Positions 45,301-55,119 of a stretch of 64,000 nt of DNA are shown here, piece after piece. The stretch's first letter is position 1, and every line of letters begins with the position of its first letter. Position numbers and translations under genes: made by a program. The stretch is from Sphingomonas sp. YR710. GTDB taxonomy: Bacteria; Pseudomonadota; Alphaproteobacteria; Sphingomonadales; Sphingomonadaceae. The notes under the pieces are model-generated. The model was not told the DNA's origin. It saw only the letters and a list, made by a program, of their open reading frames with translations, and did no database searches. The DNA lies in the NCBI RefSeq assembly GCF_900101455.1, contig NZ_FMZJ01000005.1, forward strand, positions 186,001 to 250,000. Direction: 5' to 3'.

Positions 45301-45306
45301 TCGTCG

Positions 45307-48300
45307 ATGCTCTCCCGGATTTTCATCGATCGCCCGATCTTCGCGTGGGTGATCGCGATCGTGATCATGCTGGCGGGAATCGGCGGCATCCTCTCGCTTC
45401 CGGTCGAACAATATCCGGACATCGCGCCACCGTCGGTCAACATCCGTGCGAACTATCCGGGCGCGTCGGCGGAGACGCTCGAATCGAGCGTCACCCAGGT
45501 GATCGAGCAGCAACTCACCGGCATTGACGGGCTGATCTACTTCTCTGCCACGTCGAGCGCGTCGGGTTCGGTGACGGTGACGGTGACCTTTGACAAAGGC
45601 ATCAATCCGGACATCGCCCAGGTTCAGGTGCAGAACAAGGTCCAGCAGGCGCTGCCACGCCTGCCGCAGCAGGTGCAGCAGCAGGGGCTGGTCGTCACCA
45701 AGGCGAACAACGATTTTCTGCTCGTGATTTCGATCTATGATGAGACCGATCGCCATACGAGCAGCGACGTATCCGACTATCTCGTCTCGAATCTCCAGGA
45801 TCCGATTGGCCGTCTGCGGGGCGTTGGCGACCTCAATGTATTTGGCGCCCAATATGCAATGCGGATCTGGCTCGATCCGTTCAAGCTCGCCAGCTATCAG
45901 CTGATGCCGTCGGATGTAATCGCAGCGATCCAGGCGCAGAATACGCAGGTGGCCGCTGGCCAGATCGGCGCTCAGCCGTCTCCGGACAGCCAGATGCTCA
46001 GCGCGACGGTGACGGCGCGTTCGCGGCTGACCACGCCCGAGCAGTTTCGCAACATTCTGGTCAAGTCGCAGAGTGACGGATCGAAGGTTCTGCTGAGCAA
46101 TGTCGCGAGGGTCGAGCTCGGCAATGAGAATTACACCACGCTCAGCCGGCTGAACGGCCACCCTGGTGCGGGCATCGCCATCCAGCTTGCGCCGGGGGCT
46201 GATGCGCTCAAGACCTCCAAGCTGGTGCGCGACGAGATTGAGCGGCGGTCAAAATCCTTCCCGGACGGGTTCAAATATTCGCTCCCGAACGACAGCACGG
46301 CATTCATCAAGGTGTCGGTGTGGGAGGTCATCAAGACGCTGATCGAGGCGATCATCCTGGTCGTGATCGTGATGTTCGTCTTCCTGCAAAATTGGCGGGC
46401 TACGCTGATTCCTGCGATTGCGGTGCCGGTGGTGTTGCTCGGCACTTTCGGGATCCTCGCAGTCGCGGGCTTCAGCATCAACGTGCTCACCTTGTTCGGC
46501 ATGGTGCTGTCGATCGGTTTGCTCGTCGATGATGCGATCGTGGTCGTCGAGAATGTCGAGCGCGTGATGACCGAGGAGCCGGAAATTTCGCCGCGCGACG
46601 CCACGATCAAATCGATGGATGAGATCCAGACGGCGCTGATCGCGATTGCGATGGTGCTGTCCGCCGTGTTCCTGCCCATGGCCTTTTTTGGCGGTTCGGT
46701 CGGCGTGATCTACCGTCAGTTTTCGATCACGCTAGTCTCGTCAATGGCCCTGTCGGTGCTCGTGGCCCTGATCCTGTCACCGGCGCTGGCAGCGACCTTG
46801 CTCAAACGACCGGATGACCATTCGAAATCGGACAATCGCTTCGCGCGCTTTGCATATCAAGCCGGCGAAAGGTTCAATGTGTGGTTCAATCGGACGGCCG
46901 ACCGCTATCGCGATGGTGTTGCGTGGCTGGTCGGCCGGGCAATCCCTGCACTGCTGGTCTTCGTTGCGATCGTCGTGCTGCTGATCGTGCTGTTCACTTA
47001 TCTCCCGACCAGCTTTCTGCCGATCGAGGATCAGGGTGTCGCCCAGATTCAATATACGTTGCCGCCGGGCGCGACGCAGGCGCGAACGCTGGCGGCGGCC
47101 CGCACCATCGAGCAGTATTTTCTGGTCAAGGAAAAGAAGAATCTCGGCGCAATCTATACTGTCATCGGCCAGGGACAGGGCGGTGGAGGTCAGAATGCCG
47201 GACGAGGCTTCCTGTCTCTGAAACCCTGGGATGAACGCGCAGGGGCCGAGAATTCGGCGCAGGCCTTCACGAGAAGGGCAACGAAGAGCCTTGCGAGCAT
47301 GCGCGATGCGCAGTTCTTCGCGCTCAACCCGCCGCCGGTGCGCGGACTTGGCCAATCCAGCGGGTTCACGTTGGAGCTGTTGAACAGTGGTGGCCTGAGT
47401 CGTGCGGACTTCAAGGCGCGCCGCGACGAATTGATGGCGGCAGCCCAAAAAGATCCGGCGCTGACATCGGTTCGACTGAACTCGCTGGAAGACAATCCCA
47501 CGTTGGCGGTCGACTTCGATCCGGAAAAGATCGGGGCGCTTGGGCTATCGCAAACCGCAGTCGATTCGACGCTGACTGCGGCTTGGGGCGGTGCCTATAT
47601 CAACGACTTCGTCGATCGCGGCCGGGTGAAGCGCGTCTATATCCAGGGCGACGCGCCGTTTCGCAGCCGCCCCGAGGACCTTTCGACCTGGTTCGTGCGC
47701 GGCAGCTCTGGCGAAATGGCACCCTTCTCGTCATTTGCGCGGACGCATTGGGGGGTGGCACCGGCTACGCTGCTGCGGTTCAACGGGCTGCCGGCCTTCG
47801 AAATCCAGGGTGATGCCGCGCCAGGCAAGAGCAGCGGCGACGCGATGGAGCGGATGGCGCAACTGGCGGCGCAATTGCCGGGCACAGCGATCGCCTGGAG
47901 CGGCCTGTCCTATCAGGAACGGCTTTCGGGCGGTCAGACGCCCATCCTCTACTCGCTCTCGCTCCTGGTCGTGTTCCTTTGCCTTGCGGCTCTCTATGAA
48001 AGCTGGTCGATCCCGGTCGCGGTGATGCTCGTGATGCCGCTCGGACTGGTCGGCGCGGCGATAGCCGTCGCATTGCGGGGCCTGAGCAACGACGTCTATT
48101 TCCAGGTGGGCCTGCTCACCACCATGGGCCTGTCGGCGAAGAATGCGATCCTGATCGTCGAATTTGCCGAACTGGCAGAGAAGGATGGCAAGCCAGCGCT
48201 CCAGGCTGCGCTGGAAGCCGCGCGGCTGCGGTTGCGCCCGATCCTGATGACCAGTTTTGCCTTCATTTTCGGCGTATTGCCGCTCGCGATCTCGACAGGT

Positions 48301-48468
48301 CCAGGGGCGCAGAGTCGGGTTGCGATCGGTACGGCCGTGATCGGCGGCATGTTGACGGCGACGGCGCTCGCGATCTTTTACGTGCCGCTCTTTTTTGTGC
48401 TCGTGCGCCGCTATCTTCATGTGCCGAGGTTACGGCACGAGCATCGCGCGGACGAGGCTGCCGCATGA
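45307..48468 (+). CDS. RND efflux permease, AcrB/MexB (HAE1) type
   Basis: The 1053-residue proton-driven drug pump has the RND two-fold repeat with 12 TM helices. The opening FIDRPIFAWVIAIVIMLAG is the AcrB-type TM1. LLVDDAIVVVENVER in TM4 supplies the proton-relay aspartates, and the second repeat has GLSAKNAILIVEFA in TM10. Length and these motifs place it with homotrimeric HAE1 pumps (AcrB, MexB). It works with the adaptor upstream (6 bp gap) and the outer-membrane channel downstream (4-bp ATGA overlap). Confidence 0.95.
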   Translation: MLSRIFIDRPIFAWVIAIVIMLAGIGGILSLPVEQYPDIAPPSVNIRANYPGASAETLESSVTQVIEQQLTGIDGLIYFSATSSASGSVTVTVTFDKGINPDIAQVQVQNKVQQALPRLPQQVQQQGLVVTKANNDFLLVISIYDETDRHTSSDVSDYLVSNLQDPIGRLRGVGDLNVFGAQYAMRIWLDPFKLASYQLMPSDVIAAIQAQNTQVAAGQIGAQPSPDSQMLSATVTARSRLTTPEQFRNILVKSQSDGSKVLLSNVARVELGNENYTTLSRLNGHPGAGIAIQLAPGADALKTSKLVRDEIERRSKSFPDGFKYSLPNDSTAFIKVSVWEVIKTLIEAIILVVIVMFVFLQNWRATLIPAIAVPVVLLGTFGILAVAGFSINVLTLFGMVLSIGLLVDDAIVVVENVERVMTEEPEISPRDATIKSMDEIQTALIAIAMVLSAVFLPMAFFGGSVGVIYRQFSITLVSSMALSVLVALILSPALAATLLKRPDDHSKSDNRFARFAYQAGERFNVWFNRTADRYRDGVAWLVGRAIPALLVFVAIVVLLIVLFTYLPTSFLPIEDQGVAQIQYTLPPGATQARTLAAARTIEQYFLVKEKKNLGAIYTVIGQGQGGGGQNAGRGFLSLKPWDERAGAENSAQAFTRRATKSLASMRDAQFFALNPPPVRGLGQSSGFTLELLNSGGLSRADFKARRDELMAAAQKDPALTSVRLNSLEDNPTLAVDFDPEKIGALGLSQTAVDSTLTAAWGGAYINDFVDRGRVKRVYIQGDAPFRSRPEDLSTWFVRGSSGEMAPFSSFARTHWGVAPATLLRFNGLPAFEIQGDAAPGKSSGDAMERMAQLAAQLPGTAIAWSGLSYQERLSGGQTPILYSLSLLVVFLCLAALYESWSIPVAVMLVMPLGLVGAAIAVALRGLSNDVYFQVGLLTTMGLSAKNAILIVEFAELAEKDGKPALQAALEAARLRLRPILMTSFAFIFGVLPLAISTGPGAQSRVAIGTAVIGGMLTATALAIFYVPLFFVLVRRYLHVPRLRHEHRADEAAA

Positions 48469-49895
48469 AGCGCAACATGAGCATCCTGTTCAACGCAGCC
48501 CTGCTGGCAGGCTGTACGCTCGAGCCGAAATATGCCGCGCCCAAGCCGGCGATAGCGCCGGGCTGGCCGACAGGGGATGCCTATCCTTCGGCCGGCGAAG
48601 CGGCACTGCCGACGGTAAGCTATCGCGATGTCTTCCGCGATCCACGGCTGCAGGCGCTGATCGAACGCGCGCTGGCGAACAATCAGGATCTGCGAGTTGC
48701 CTTGGCCAATGTCGCTTCGGCGCGCGCGCAATATCGCGTTCAGCGCGCGGAACTGCTGCCCGCGGTCGACGCCAATGCCAAGGTAACGACTGGAGAGACA
48801 AGCACGGCTACGCAAAGCAGCAATGCTTCGAACGCAAGCAGTGCCAGGACCACGACCTATAGCGCCAATGTCGGCATGTCGGCGTTCGAGATCGATCTGT
48901 TCGGCCGGGTCCGCAGCCTGACGAAGGCGGCACTGCAGGAATATCTGGGCACCGAGGCCGCGGCGCGAACCGCGCGGCTGACGCTGGTTTCCGAGATTGC
49001 GAGCGCCTGGCTCACCTTGGCTACCGACTGCAGCCTGCTCGCCATCGCAGCCGATACCGAGACGAGTGCCACTCACACTGTTGATCTGACCCGCGCGCGG
49101 CTCAAGGGCGGCATCGCCCCGCGCACCGACGTGCGGCAGGCGGAGACCGTACTTGCGCAGGCGCAGGCGGACCGGGCCAATCTGACGACGATCGTCGCGC
49201 AGGATCGCAATGCGCTCGATCTGCTGGTCGGGGCGCCGGTGGCCGATTCGGAATTGCCAGGGTCGATCGAGGCGGTGGACGGCTCGCTCGGCGAGCTACC
49301 AGCGGGTCTTGATTCGCGCATATTGCTGCGGCGCCCCGACGTGGTGCAGGCCGAATATCGATTGCGCGCGGCCAATGCCCGGATCGGCGCCGCCCGTGCG
49401 AACTTCTTCCCAACAATCAGCCTGACGGCCGCGGCAGGGCTGGCGAGTTCGGCCCTGTCCAGCCTGTTCACAGGCGGAGCGTTCACCTGGTCAGTGGCGC
49501 CGTCGGCCACTCTGCCGCTGTTCGACGGCGGAGCCAATGCAGGGAACCTTGCATATTCGAAGGCGCAGCGCGAAGTGGCCGTCGCCCAATATCAGCAGGC
49601 GATCCAGGCGGCGTTTCGCGACGTTGCCGACGCGCTGGCGCGGCGCGGGACGATCGATCGGCAATATGCGGCGCAGGCCAATCTCGAGGCCGCCGCACGC
49701 GACAATTATCAGCTCGCACAAGCGCGCTATCGCGAGGGAATCGATCCGTATCTGAGCACGCTCGACGCCCAGCGGACCTTTTATGGAGCACGGCGTTCGC
49801 TGGCGTCGGTCCGGCTCGTGCGCGCTGACAATCTCGTTACAATGTACCGCAGTCTCGGCGGCGACATGCTGATGGGCGCGCCGATCAAACGCTAG
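48465..49895 (+). CDS. RND outer-membrane factor, OprM/NodT type lipoprotein
   Basis: The 476-residue OMF has a short lipoprotein signal with LLAGC (Cys17) and two OEP coiled-coil repeats. Near residues 106-130 there is a Ser/Thr/Asn/Ala-rich stretch before the first outer-membrane strands, similar in character to that in the paralogous OMF at 29449-30912. The ATG overlaps the permease stop. It ends at a CTAG where its stop and the stop of the converging membrane-protein gene overlap, so no dedicated terminator fits between them. Confidence 0.92.
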   Translation: MKRNMSILFNAALLAGCTLEPKYAAPKPAIAPGWPTGDAYPSAGEAALPTVSYRDVFRDPRLQALIERALANNQDLRVALANVASARAQYRVQRAELLPAVDANAKVTTGETSTATQSSNASNASSARTTTYSANVGMSAFEIDLFGRVRSLTKAALQEYLGTEAAARTARLTLVSEIASAWLTLATDCSLLAIAADTETSATHTVDLTRARLKGGIAPRTDVRQAETVLAQAQADRANLTTIVAQDRNALDLLVGAPVADSELPGSIEAVDGSLGELPAGLDSRILLRRPDVVQAEYRLRAANARIGAARANFFPTISLTAAAGLASSALSSLFTGGAFTWSVAPSATLPLFDGGANAGNLAYSKAQREVAVAQYQQAIQAAFRDVADALARRGTIDRQYAAQANLEAAARDNYQLAQARYREGIDPYLSTLDAQRTFYGARRSLASVRLVRADNLVTMYRSLGGDMLMGAPIKR

Positions 49896-51343
49896 ATCCG
49901 CCAGGCGCAGCCCAGCACGGTGACGATCATCAATGGTGCCAGGCCCGGCAGCAGCCGACGCCTTGCCACCGGCGCTATGGCCATATCGGCGGCCGCGATC
50001 ACGGCTGCGATGGCTGCGGCGCTCATCGTCCAGAGGTGATAGCGCGTTTCGGATGCGACACTGACCAGCAGATAGCCCAGGCCGTAGGCGGCCGATGATG
50101 CGGCCAGTGGAATAATTATCCGGCGCGACGGGAGGCTGGGTGCCACGGCAAGTGTACCGAGTGCCAAAGCAATCCAGCAGATCGGCCATCCGATCGGCCA
50201 GGTCGCGCTCCACAGGGCAATGCTGTCGATGATGCCGAACAGCCGGTTGGGCGGCACCTGCTGATTCCAGGGATTGGGATCGGACTGTGCGGGTATCGCG
50301 CGTTGCGCATCATGATCGATCAGAAAATGAGTGTTCGCATTGAAGTGGCCGAGGCGATGTTCGGCATAAGCGATCGGGTGGGCGGCGATCGCCTGCACCC
50401 ATAAGCGATAGGGGCTTTCGCCGCTTGCCTTCAGTCTTGCGCGGATCAGATCGAAGCCAATCGGACAGGGGGCGGGGCCCCACCAGGCATAGGGATCCCA
50501 GTTGACCGACGAATAGCAACGGGCGTTGACGGCAACCGGATCGGCGATGCCGAGCGGCGGAAAGACGTCGACCCCGCTATAGCGGGTGATCCCGCCCAGG
50601 TCATAGATGATCAGCGACAGTTCGACGCCGCTGCGCTCCGCTCGCAAGGCGCGATTTACGAATGGTGGTGCGAGCAGCAGCGGGATCAGCAGGGCCAACG
50701 CGACCATCACGAAGCGCCGAGGCCGGCTTCGCCACCCTGCCGGCATCAGCGCCAGCGCGAGTGGCAAGCCCGCGAAAAAGGCGTTGAACCTTAAGGTGGC
50801 GGCGCACAGCAGCAACAGCAGGGCGGCGATGCGCGTAAGGTTGTGCGCCTGCTGCTTGTCCTCGCTTTGGCTCCAGGCAAGCAGACCGGTTACCGTCAGC
50901 AACAGCCCGGCCATCAGGCTGTCCTTGAGCACCGCGCCCAGCAAGGCGAACGGAATCGGGAGCGTCGCGCAGGCCGCGATACCGAACGCCAGCCATGGCC
51001 GCCGCCCGCGCATTGCCCAGCTGGCGAGCAGTGCGAAGCCGCTCCAATAGAGGAGAATTTGCAGTACGAGCATCGGTGTGGGCCCGGATGCGATCGGCAG
51101 GAGCCGGCGCCACAGCCATTCAAAGGCGGGGGGATGCCAGTCATCGAAATGCCCGCTCAGCGCCTGCCCATATTGGCGGATCGCATCGTAGATCATGATG
51201 CCGGGCCAATAGGCCCGGGCCTGGATCATCGCGGCGCCCAGCATTATCGCGGCCAGCGCGGCACCCGGCCAAAGTCCCTTGCGCAATCGCCTCGCTCCCT
51301 TGTGGCTCATGTACCGCAAGCCGAAATCGCTGCGAAATTCCAT
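49892..51343 (-). CDS. Polytopic membrane protein, GT-C-like architecture
   Basis: The product of about 483 residues has around ten hydrophobic segments interrupted by a larger non-membrane stretch (about 280-350, with YDLGGITRYSGVDVFPPLG). The N-terminal region has a basic segment (KGARRLRKG) then TM1, followed by a loop with YDAIRQYGQALSGHFDDWHPP. An acidic/aromatic first extracytoplasmic loop like this is found in many polyprenol-dependent GT-C glycosyltransferases, but no firm family is recognised. Starts at 51343 or at 51310 (MSHKG) are both possible; neither has a clear RBS. Open frame further upstream is antisense to the CAP-domain gene and rejected. Confidence 0.6.
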   Translation of the reverse strand: MEFRSDFGLRYMSHKGARRLRKGLWPGAALAAIMLGAAMIQARAYWPGIMIYDAIRQYGQALSGHFDDWHPPAFEWLWRRLLPIASGPTPMLVLQILLYWSGFALLASWAMRGRRPWLAFGIAACATLPIPFALLGAVLKDSLMAGLLLTVTGLLAWSQSEDKQQAHNLTRIAALLLLLCAATLRFNAFFAGLPLALALMPAGWRSRPRRFVMVALALLIPLLLAPPFVNRALRAERSGVELSLIIYDLGGITRYSGVDVFPPLGIADPVAVNARCYSSVNWDPYAWWGPAPCPIGFDLIRARLKASGESPYRLWVQAIAAHPIAYAEHRLGHFNANTHFLIDHDAQRAIPAQSDPNPWNQQVPPNRLFGIIDSIALWSATWPIGWPICWIALALGTLAVAPSLPSRRIIIPLAASSAAYGLGYLLVSVASETRYHLWTMSAAAIAAVIAAADMAIAPVARRRLLPGLAPLMIVTVLGCAWRI

Positions 51344-51406
51344 CGAAATCGGCAACATCCCTGGCCGGCAGTTGCAACCGCCCGCCGCGGATGCCAGTCT
51401 TCCGAT

Positions 51407-52057
51407 ATGCAATGGCACTGGCCCATCCTCGCGACCATGACGGTCGGACTGTTTTCGGTGCCCGCCAACGCCGATGATCCCGGTTCGCGGGATATCGCCA
51501 GAGAGATTATCGCCGAACTGAATTTCGCGCGCACCGATCCATCCGCTTATGCGCAGCGGCTGCGGTCCTATCGCGAACTTTATCGTGGCAGGATCGTCCG
51601 TCGCCCCGGAGAGACCGAGAATCTGATGACCAAGGAAGGCGTCGCCGCGGTCGACGAGGCGATCGCCTTCCTCATGCGGCAGCCGGCGCTGCCGCCGCTC
51701 GTTGCCGATAAAGCGCTGACGCGCGCCGCGCGCGATCATGTGCGCGATCAGGGGCCGGGGGGAATGACCGGCCATATCGGTTCCGACGGCTCGACGCCAA
51801 GCGACCGGGTTCGCCGGTACGGGCTGTGGCGCCACGCGCTGGCCGAGGATCTGGCCTATGGACCGGCAACGGCGATCGACGTGGTGCGCGAATTGATCAT
51901 CGACGATGGCGTCCGCGACCGTGGCCACCGCAAGGCGATTTTCCTGGCCGTCCTGCGGGTTGCGGGCGCGGCGTGCGGTTTTCACACCGCTTATGGCACG
52001 ATGTGCGCGATCGACTTTGCCGAAGGCATGGACCCGCACTCGCGTTCCTCGGAATGA
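51407..52057 (+). CDS. Secreted CAP-domain (SCP/PR-1) protein
   Basis: The 216-residue protein has a Sec signal peptide (about 1-22, ending in ANA) and a CAP domain. Recognisable pieces are IIAELNFARTDPSAYAQRL, LTRAARDHVRDQG, and GDDGVRDRGHRKAIF-like DGVRDRGHRKAIF at about 168-180, with conserved histidines. Two cysteines near the end (AACGFHTAYGTMCAI) could form a disulphide. CAP proteins act extracellularly in varied roles; bacterial members are mostly uncharacterised. It is divergent from the membrane-protein gene across less than 100 bp. Confidence 0.85.
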   Translation: MQWHWPILATMTVGLFSVPANADDPGSRDIAREIIAELNFARTDPSAYAQRLRSYRELYRGRIVRRPGETENLMTKEGVAAVDEAIAFLMRQPALPPLVADKALTRAARDHVRDQGPGGMTGHIGSDGSTPSDRVRRYGLWRHALAEDLAYGPATAIDVVRELIIDDGVRDRGHRKAIFLAVLRVAGAACGFHTAYGTMCAIDFAEGMDPHSRSSE

Positions 52058-52202
52058 GACCGATCGATTGCGGCAGCCAGGCAATCCGGAGTTCTTTGGA
52101 AACGTTGGAGAAGCGCGTTGAGATCCAGAGTTTAACGATTAGAGAAGGGGGATGGCCCCGTCGATGGGGTGTTCGTTAGTGGTTGCATGGGGACGTGGGT
52201 AA

Positions 52203-53507
52203 ATGCGAATTGCGATGATCGGAACTGGCTATGTCGGCCTCGTGTCGGGGGCGTGTTTTGCCGATTTCGGGCATAACGTCGTCTGCGTCGATAAGGATGC
52301 GGCGAAGATCGAGAAGATCGAAGCCGGCGTCATGCCGATCTATGAGCCTGGCCTGGCCGATCTGGTGGCAACCAATGTGCGCGCGAACCGCCTTTCGTTC
52401 ACGACCGATATTGCCGCCGGCGTCGCGGGCGCGGATGCCGTGTTCATCGCGGTGGGCACGCCCTCCCGCCGTGGCGACGGCCATGCGGATCTGAGCTATG
52501 TGTTTGCAGCCGCCAAGGAAATCGCCGCTGCAATCTCGGGGCCGACGGTGATCGTGACCAAATCGACCGTTCCCGTGGGCACGGGCGACGAGGTAGAGCG
52601 GATCATCGGCGAGATTGCGCCCGGCCAGGAATATTGGGTGGTCTCGAACCCCGAATTCCTGCGCGAGGGCGCCGCTATCGAGGATTTCAAGCGGCCGGAT
52701 CGTATCGTCATCGGCACCGAAAACCCGCAGGCGACCAAGATCATGCAGGACATCTATCGCCCGCTCTCGCTCAATCGTGCGCCGTTGATGTTTACCGGCC
52801 GGCGATCGGCCGAGCTGATCAAATATGCCGCCAATGCATTCCTGGCGACCAAGATCACTTTCATCAACGAGATTGCCGATCTGTGCGAGAAAGCCGGCGC
52901 CGACGTGCAGGAAGTTTCGCGCGGCATCGGCATGGACAATCGCATCGGATCGAAGTTCCTGCATGCGGGGCCGGGCTACGGTGGCTCCTGCTTTCCCAAG
53001 GATACGCTGGCACTTCTCAAGACGGCCGACGACAATGATGTACCGCTGCGGATCGTTGAGGCCGTCGTCAAGGTGAACGACAATCGCAAGCGGGCGATGG
53101 GCCGCAAGGTGATCCATGCGATGGGCGGCGAGGTGCGCGGCAAGACGGTCGGGGTGCTGGGGCTCGCGTTCAAGCCGAATACAGATGACATGCGCGATGC
53201 GCCGTCGCTGGCGATCATCCAGGCATTGCAGGATGCTGGAGCGAAGGTGCGCGCTTATGATCCGGAGGCGGTGGAGCAGGCGAAGATGGTGCTGAGTGGG
53301 GTCGAGTTCATGGACGATCCTTATGCGGTGGCCGAGGGGGCGGATGCGCTGGTGTTGGTAACGGAATGGAATGCGTTCCGAGCACTCGATTTGAGGCGAG
53401 TAGCGGCGGTTATGAAGGAGCCGGTGCTGGTGGATTTGCGGAATATCTATCCGCAGGGCGATGTGGAGCGGGTTGGGTTGCGCTATGCAGGGATTGGGCG
53501 GGGGTGA
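52203..53507 (+). CDS. ugd: UDP-glucose 6-dehydrogenase
   Basis: The 434-residue enzyme oxidises UDP-glucose twice to UDP-glucuronate with 2 NAD+, supplying glucuronate for polysaccharide. The N-terminal Rossmann motif GTGYVGLV (residues 7-14), the SNPEFLREG segment, and the catalytic Cys263 in GYGGSCFPKD are all present, as is full length. It stands alone on plus. It abuts the glycan island that begins with an IS remnant about 100 bp downstream, so its UDP-sugar product may serve the same surface polymer (inference). Confidence 0.94.
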   Translation: MRIAMIGTGYVGLVSGACFADFGHNVVCVDKDAAKIEKIEAGVMPIYEPGLADLVATNVRANRLSFTTDIAAGVAGADAVFIAVGTPSRRGDGHADLSYVFAAAKEIAAAISGPTVIVTKSTVPVGTGDEVERIIGEIAPGQEYWVVSNPEFLREGAAIEDFKRPDRIVIGTENPQATKIMQDIYRPLSLNRAPLMFTGRRSAELIKYAANAFLATKITFINEIADLCEKAGADVQEVSRGIGMDNRIGSKFLHAGPGYGGSCFPKDTLALLKTADDNDVPLRIVEAVVKVNDNRKRAMGRKVIHAMGGEVRGKTVGVLGLAFKPNTDDMRDAPSLAIIQALQDAGAKVRAYDPEAVEQAKMVLSGVEFMDDPYAVAEGADALVLVTEWNAFRALDLRRVAAVMKEPVLVDLRNIYPQGDVERVGLRYAGIGRG

Positions 53508-53976
53508 CGTGAGCCCCAAACCATACGACGTTGGCTGTTACCGGATGGCTACGGAACGATTGAACGAGCTGTTATAGTGCAAATGCGCTTGAGGATCGCC
53601 CGCCCTGCCATCAATCGCGTCGCCAAAGGCGAGCGACCGGCTTGTCCTCATGGATCTCCGCAAACTGGCTCTCGAGGAAAGTCCAGTCGATCTTGCCCAC
53701 CAGTCGTACCAGTGGGTGCCCCATGTCGATGATCTGGTCGAGACGCGAGCGGAACATGTCCCGCTGGCCTGTCTCGCGTCGTTCGGTCGGCTTCCTCCCC
53801 ACCCCCAACATCCTTGTCAGGCGTAGCGAATCACGCCTCCAGGGCAAAAGCAATTTGCAAGACAATCGCCCGCTTCATCGTCGAATCTGGTCCAGCAAAC
53901 TCGATCACTTGCCATCATCGAATAACCGTTCCTTCTCAGCCACTTCGATGTTTTTCACGGCCGACTATTCACACTT
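53508..53976. other. 469-bp gap between ugd and the glycosyltransferase gene
   Basis: The only recognisable content is a truncated IS5-type transposase start at 53611-53811. The remainder shows no gene, terminator or repeat that I can support. It is a plausible island boundary. Confidence 0.55.
53611..53811 (-). pseudogene. IS5-family transposase N-terminal remnant
   Basis: Reading from an ATG at 53811, the first ~55 residues match the N-terminus of IS5-type transposases: GRKPTERRETGQRDMFRSRL, then DQIIDMGHPLVRLVGKIDW, then FLESQFAEIHEDKP. The similarity ends there; a few unrelated residues and a stop follow. The catalytic DDE domain is missing entirely, so the piece cannot encode an active transposase. 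It marks past insertion and deletion at the edge of the glycan island. I cannot see the terminal repeats of the lost element. Confidence 0.65.
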
Positions 53977-55104
53977 TTAGGCCAGCGCCAACAGTTCAAC
54001 CTGACGTGCGCAATGACGAAAAACTGTAGAGTGTCGCAATGCCCGCCCTATAACAGCGGGCCGCTTATATAGCGAAGCCGCAATATCGTCTTCTTGAGGC
54101 GGCTTGCCATCAGCGATAGCTTGGATCGCTCGAACAAAGCCCCACGTTTCCTCTCGCAATGTGCGTCGATGCATCAACTCGGCACCACCACGCGAAAGAT
54201 CGTTCGCAAGTTCCGTGTTAACGAGCAAGATCGCGATAGCTTCAGCTACTGATTCGGGCGTCTGGTGCGCAAGCAAACAGCCCGCTTCTGGTAAATCAAG
54301 AAGGTTATTACTTCTATATAAATCGACTACCGGCAGTCCGCATGCCATCATCTCGAAAGGGACGCGTGACGGATTGGATGAACTCATACATATACCGACA
54401 GTGCTTTCGTTATAAAGCTCGGATAGTTGAGGTGGCGTAATAATACCCATCTGCTCGGCCTTGTACCACAATGGTACTTCTTCGCCGCCATAGAGACGTA
54501 TAGGTACGTCCGGGTAATTGTGTGCAACAATGCCCAGTGCTTCGATCAGCAAAGCGCCACATCTACGAGGCTTTTCTGGCTGCAAGATGGCGCATATGGC
54601 GGGTTTTGCTCGGGTCTTCCGTTCAAATGGGTAATAAATACTCGTATCAACTCCAAAATCCATGCGATACGCGTCATTACCGAAATCTGTCGCAAGTGTC
54701 CGGTTAAGCCAACGGCCAAGGGTTATCGTGGACAGGCCATAAAGATAGCCGTTCTCGCCCGCGATATAGCTATCGCCCATCGCATTAAATAACGATTCAT
54801 AATCTTGAACTAGGTATGCCTTGAGGCGTGCGCCGCTATCTCGCGCAATGCGCGCTGAATCCCAACGCGTCGCAACGATCATGTCGCTGCCGGAAAAATC
54901 GCAAGGCCAATAGCGTATTGGAATTCCTCTGATCCCGTAGAAATCCGCAGCCTCCGCCTCAAGGTTTCGTGTTCCGGGAACCTGATCGAGGATGACAATT
55001 TCAACGTCGAAGCCCACTTCGTGGAGCCCGGAGGCGTAAGTAAAAATAGTCCGTAAACCGCCGGAGCCGTGGATAGGTGCTGGTGAGAGGATAGAAATCC
55101 GCAT
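53977..55104 (-). CDS. Glycosyltransferase, GT-B fold (WsaF-like)
   Basis: The 375-residue protein starts with the ILSPAPIHGSGGLRTIFTYA pattern of GT-B glycosyltransferases and carries the acceptor/donor-side SNPSRVPFEMMACGLPVVDLY near residues 246-266. The family fits rhamnosyltransferases such as WsaF that decorate surface polysaccharides. The ATG at 55104 is preceded directly by an in-frame TTG. It lies 12-15 bp downstream of the large HAD gene in the same direction and is the last gene of a three-gene operon. Donor sugar and acceptor are unknown. Confidence 0.8.
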   Translation of the reverse strand: MRISILSPAPIHGSGGLRTIFTYASGLHEVGFDVEIVILDQVPGTRNLEAEAADFYGIRGIPIRYWPCDFSGSDMIVATRWDSARIARDSGARLKAYLVQDYESLFNAMGDSYIAGENGYLYGLSTITLGRWLNRTLATDFGNDAYRMDFGVDTSIYYPFERKTRAKPAICAILQPEKPRRCGALLIEALGIVAHNYPDVPIRLYGGEEVPLWYKAEQMGIITPPQLSELYNESTVGICMSSSNPSRVPFEMMACGLPVVDLYRSNNLLDLPEAGCLLAHQTPESVAEAIAILLVNTELANDLSRGGAELMHRRTLREETWGFVRAIQAIADGKPPQEDDIAASLYKRPAVIGRALRHSTVFRHCARQVELLALA

Positions 55105-55119
55105 CAAATCGTATCCGTA

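Noticed and set aside
43876..46161. Long open frame on minus opposite the hybrid kinase end and the RND adaptor and permease
   Set aside because: It is rich in Arg, His and Gln, lacks any family motif, and lies antisense to genes with clear conserved motifs. It is a GC-rich shadow frame.
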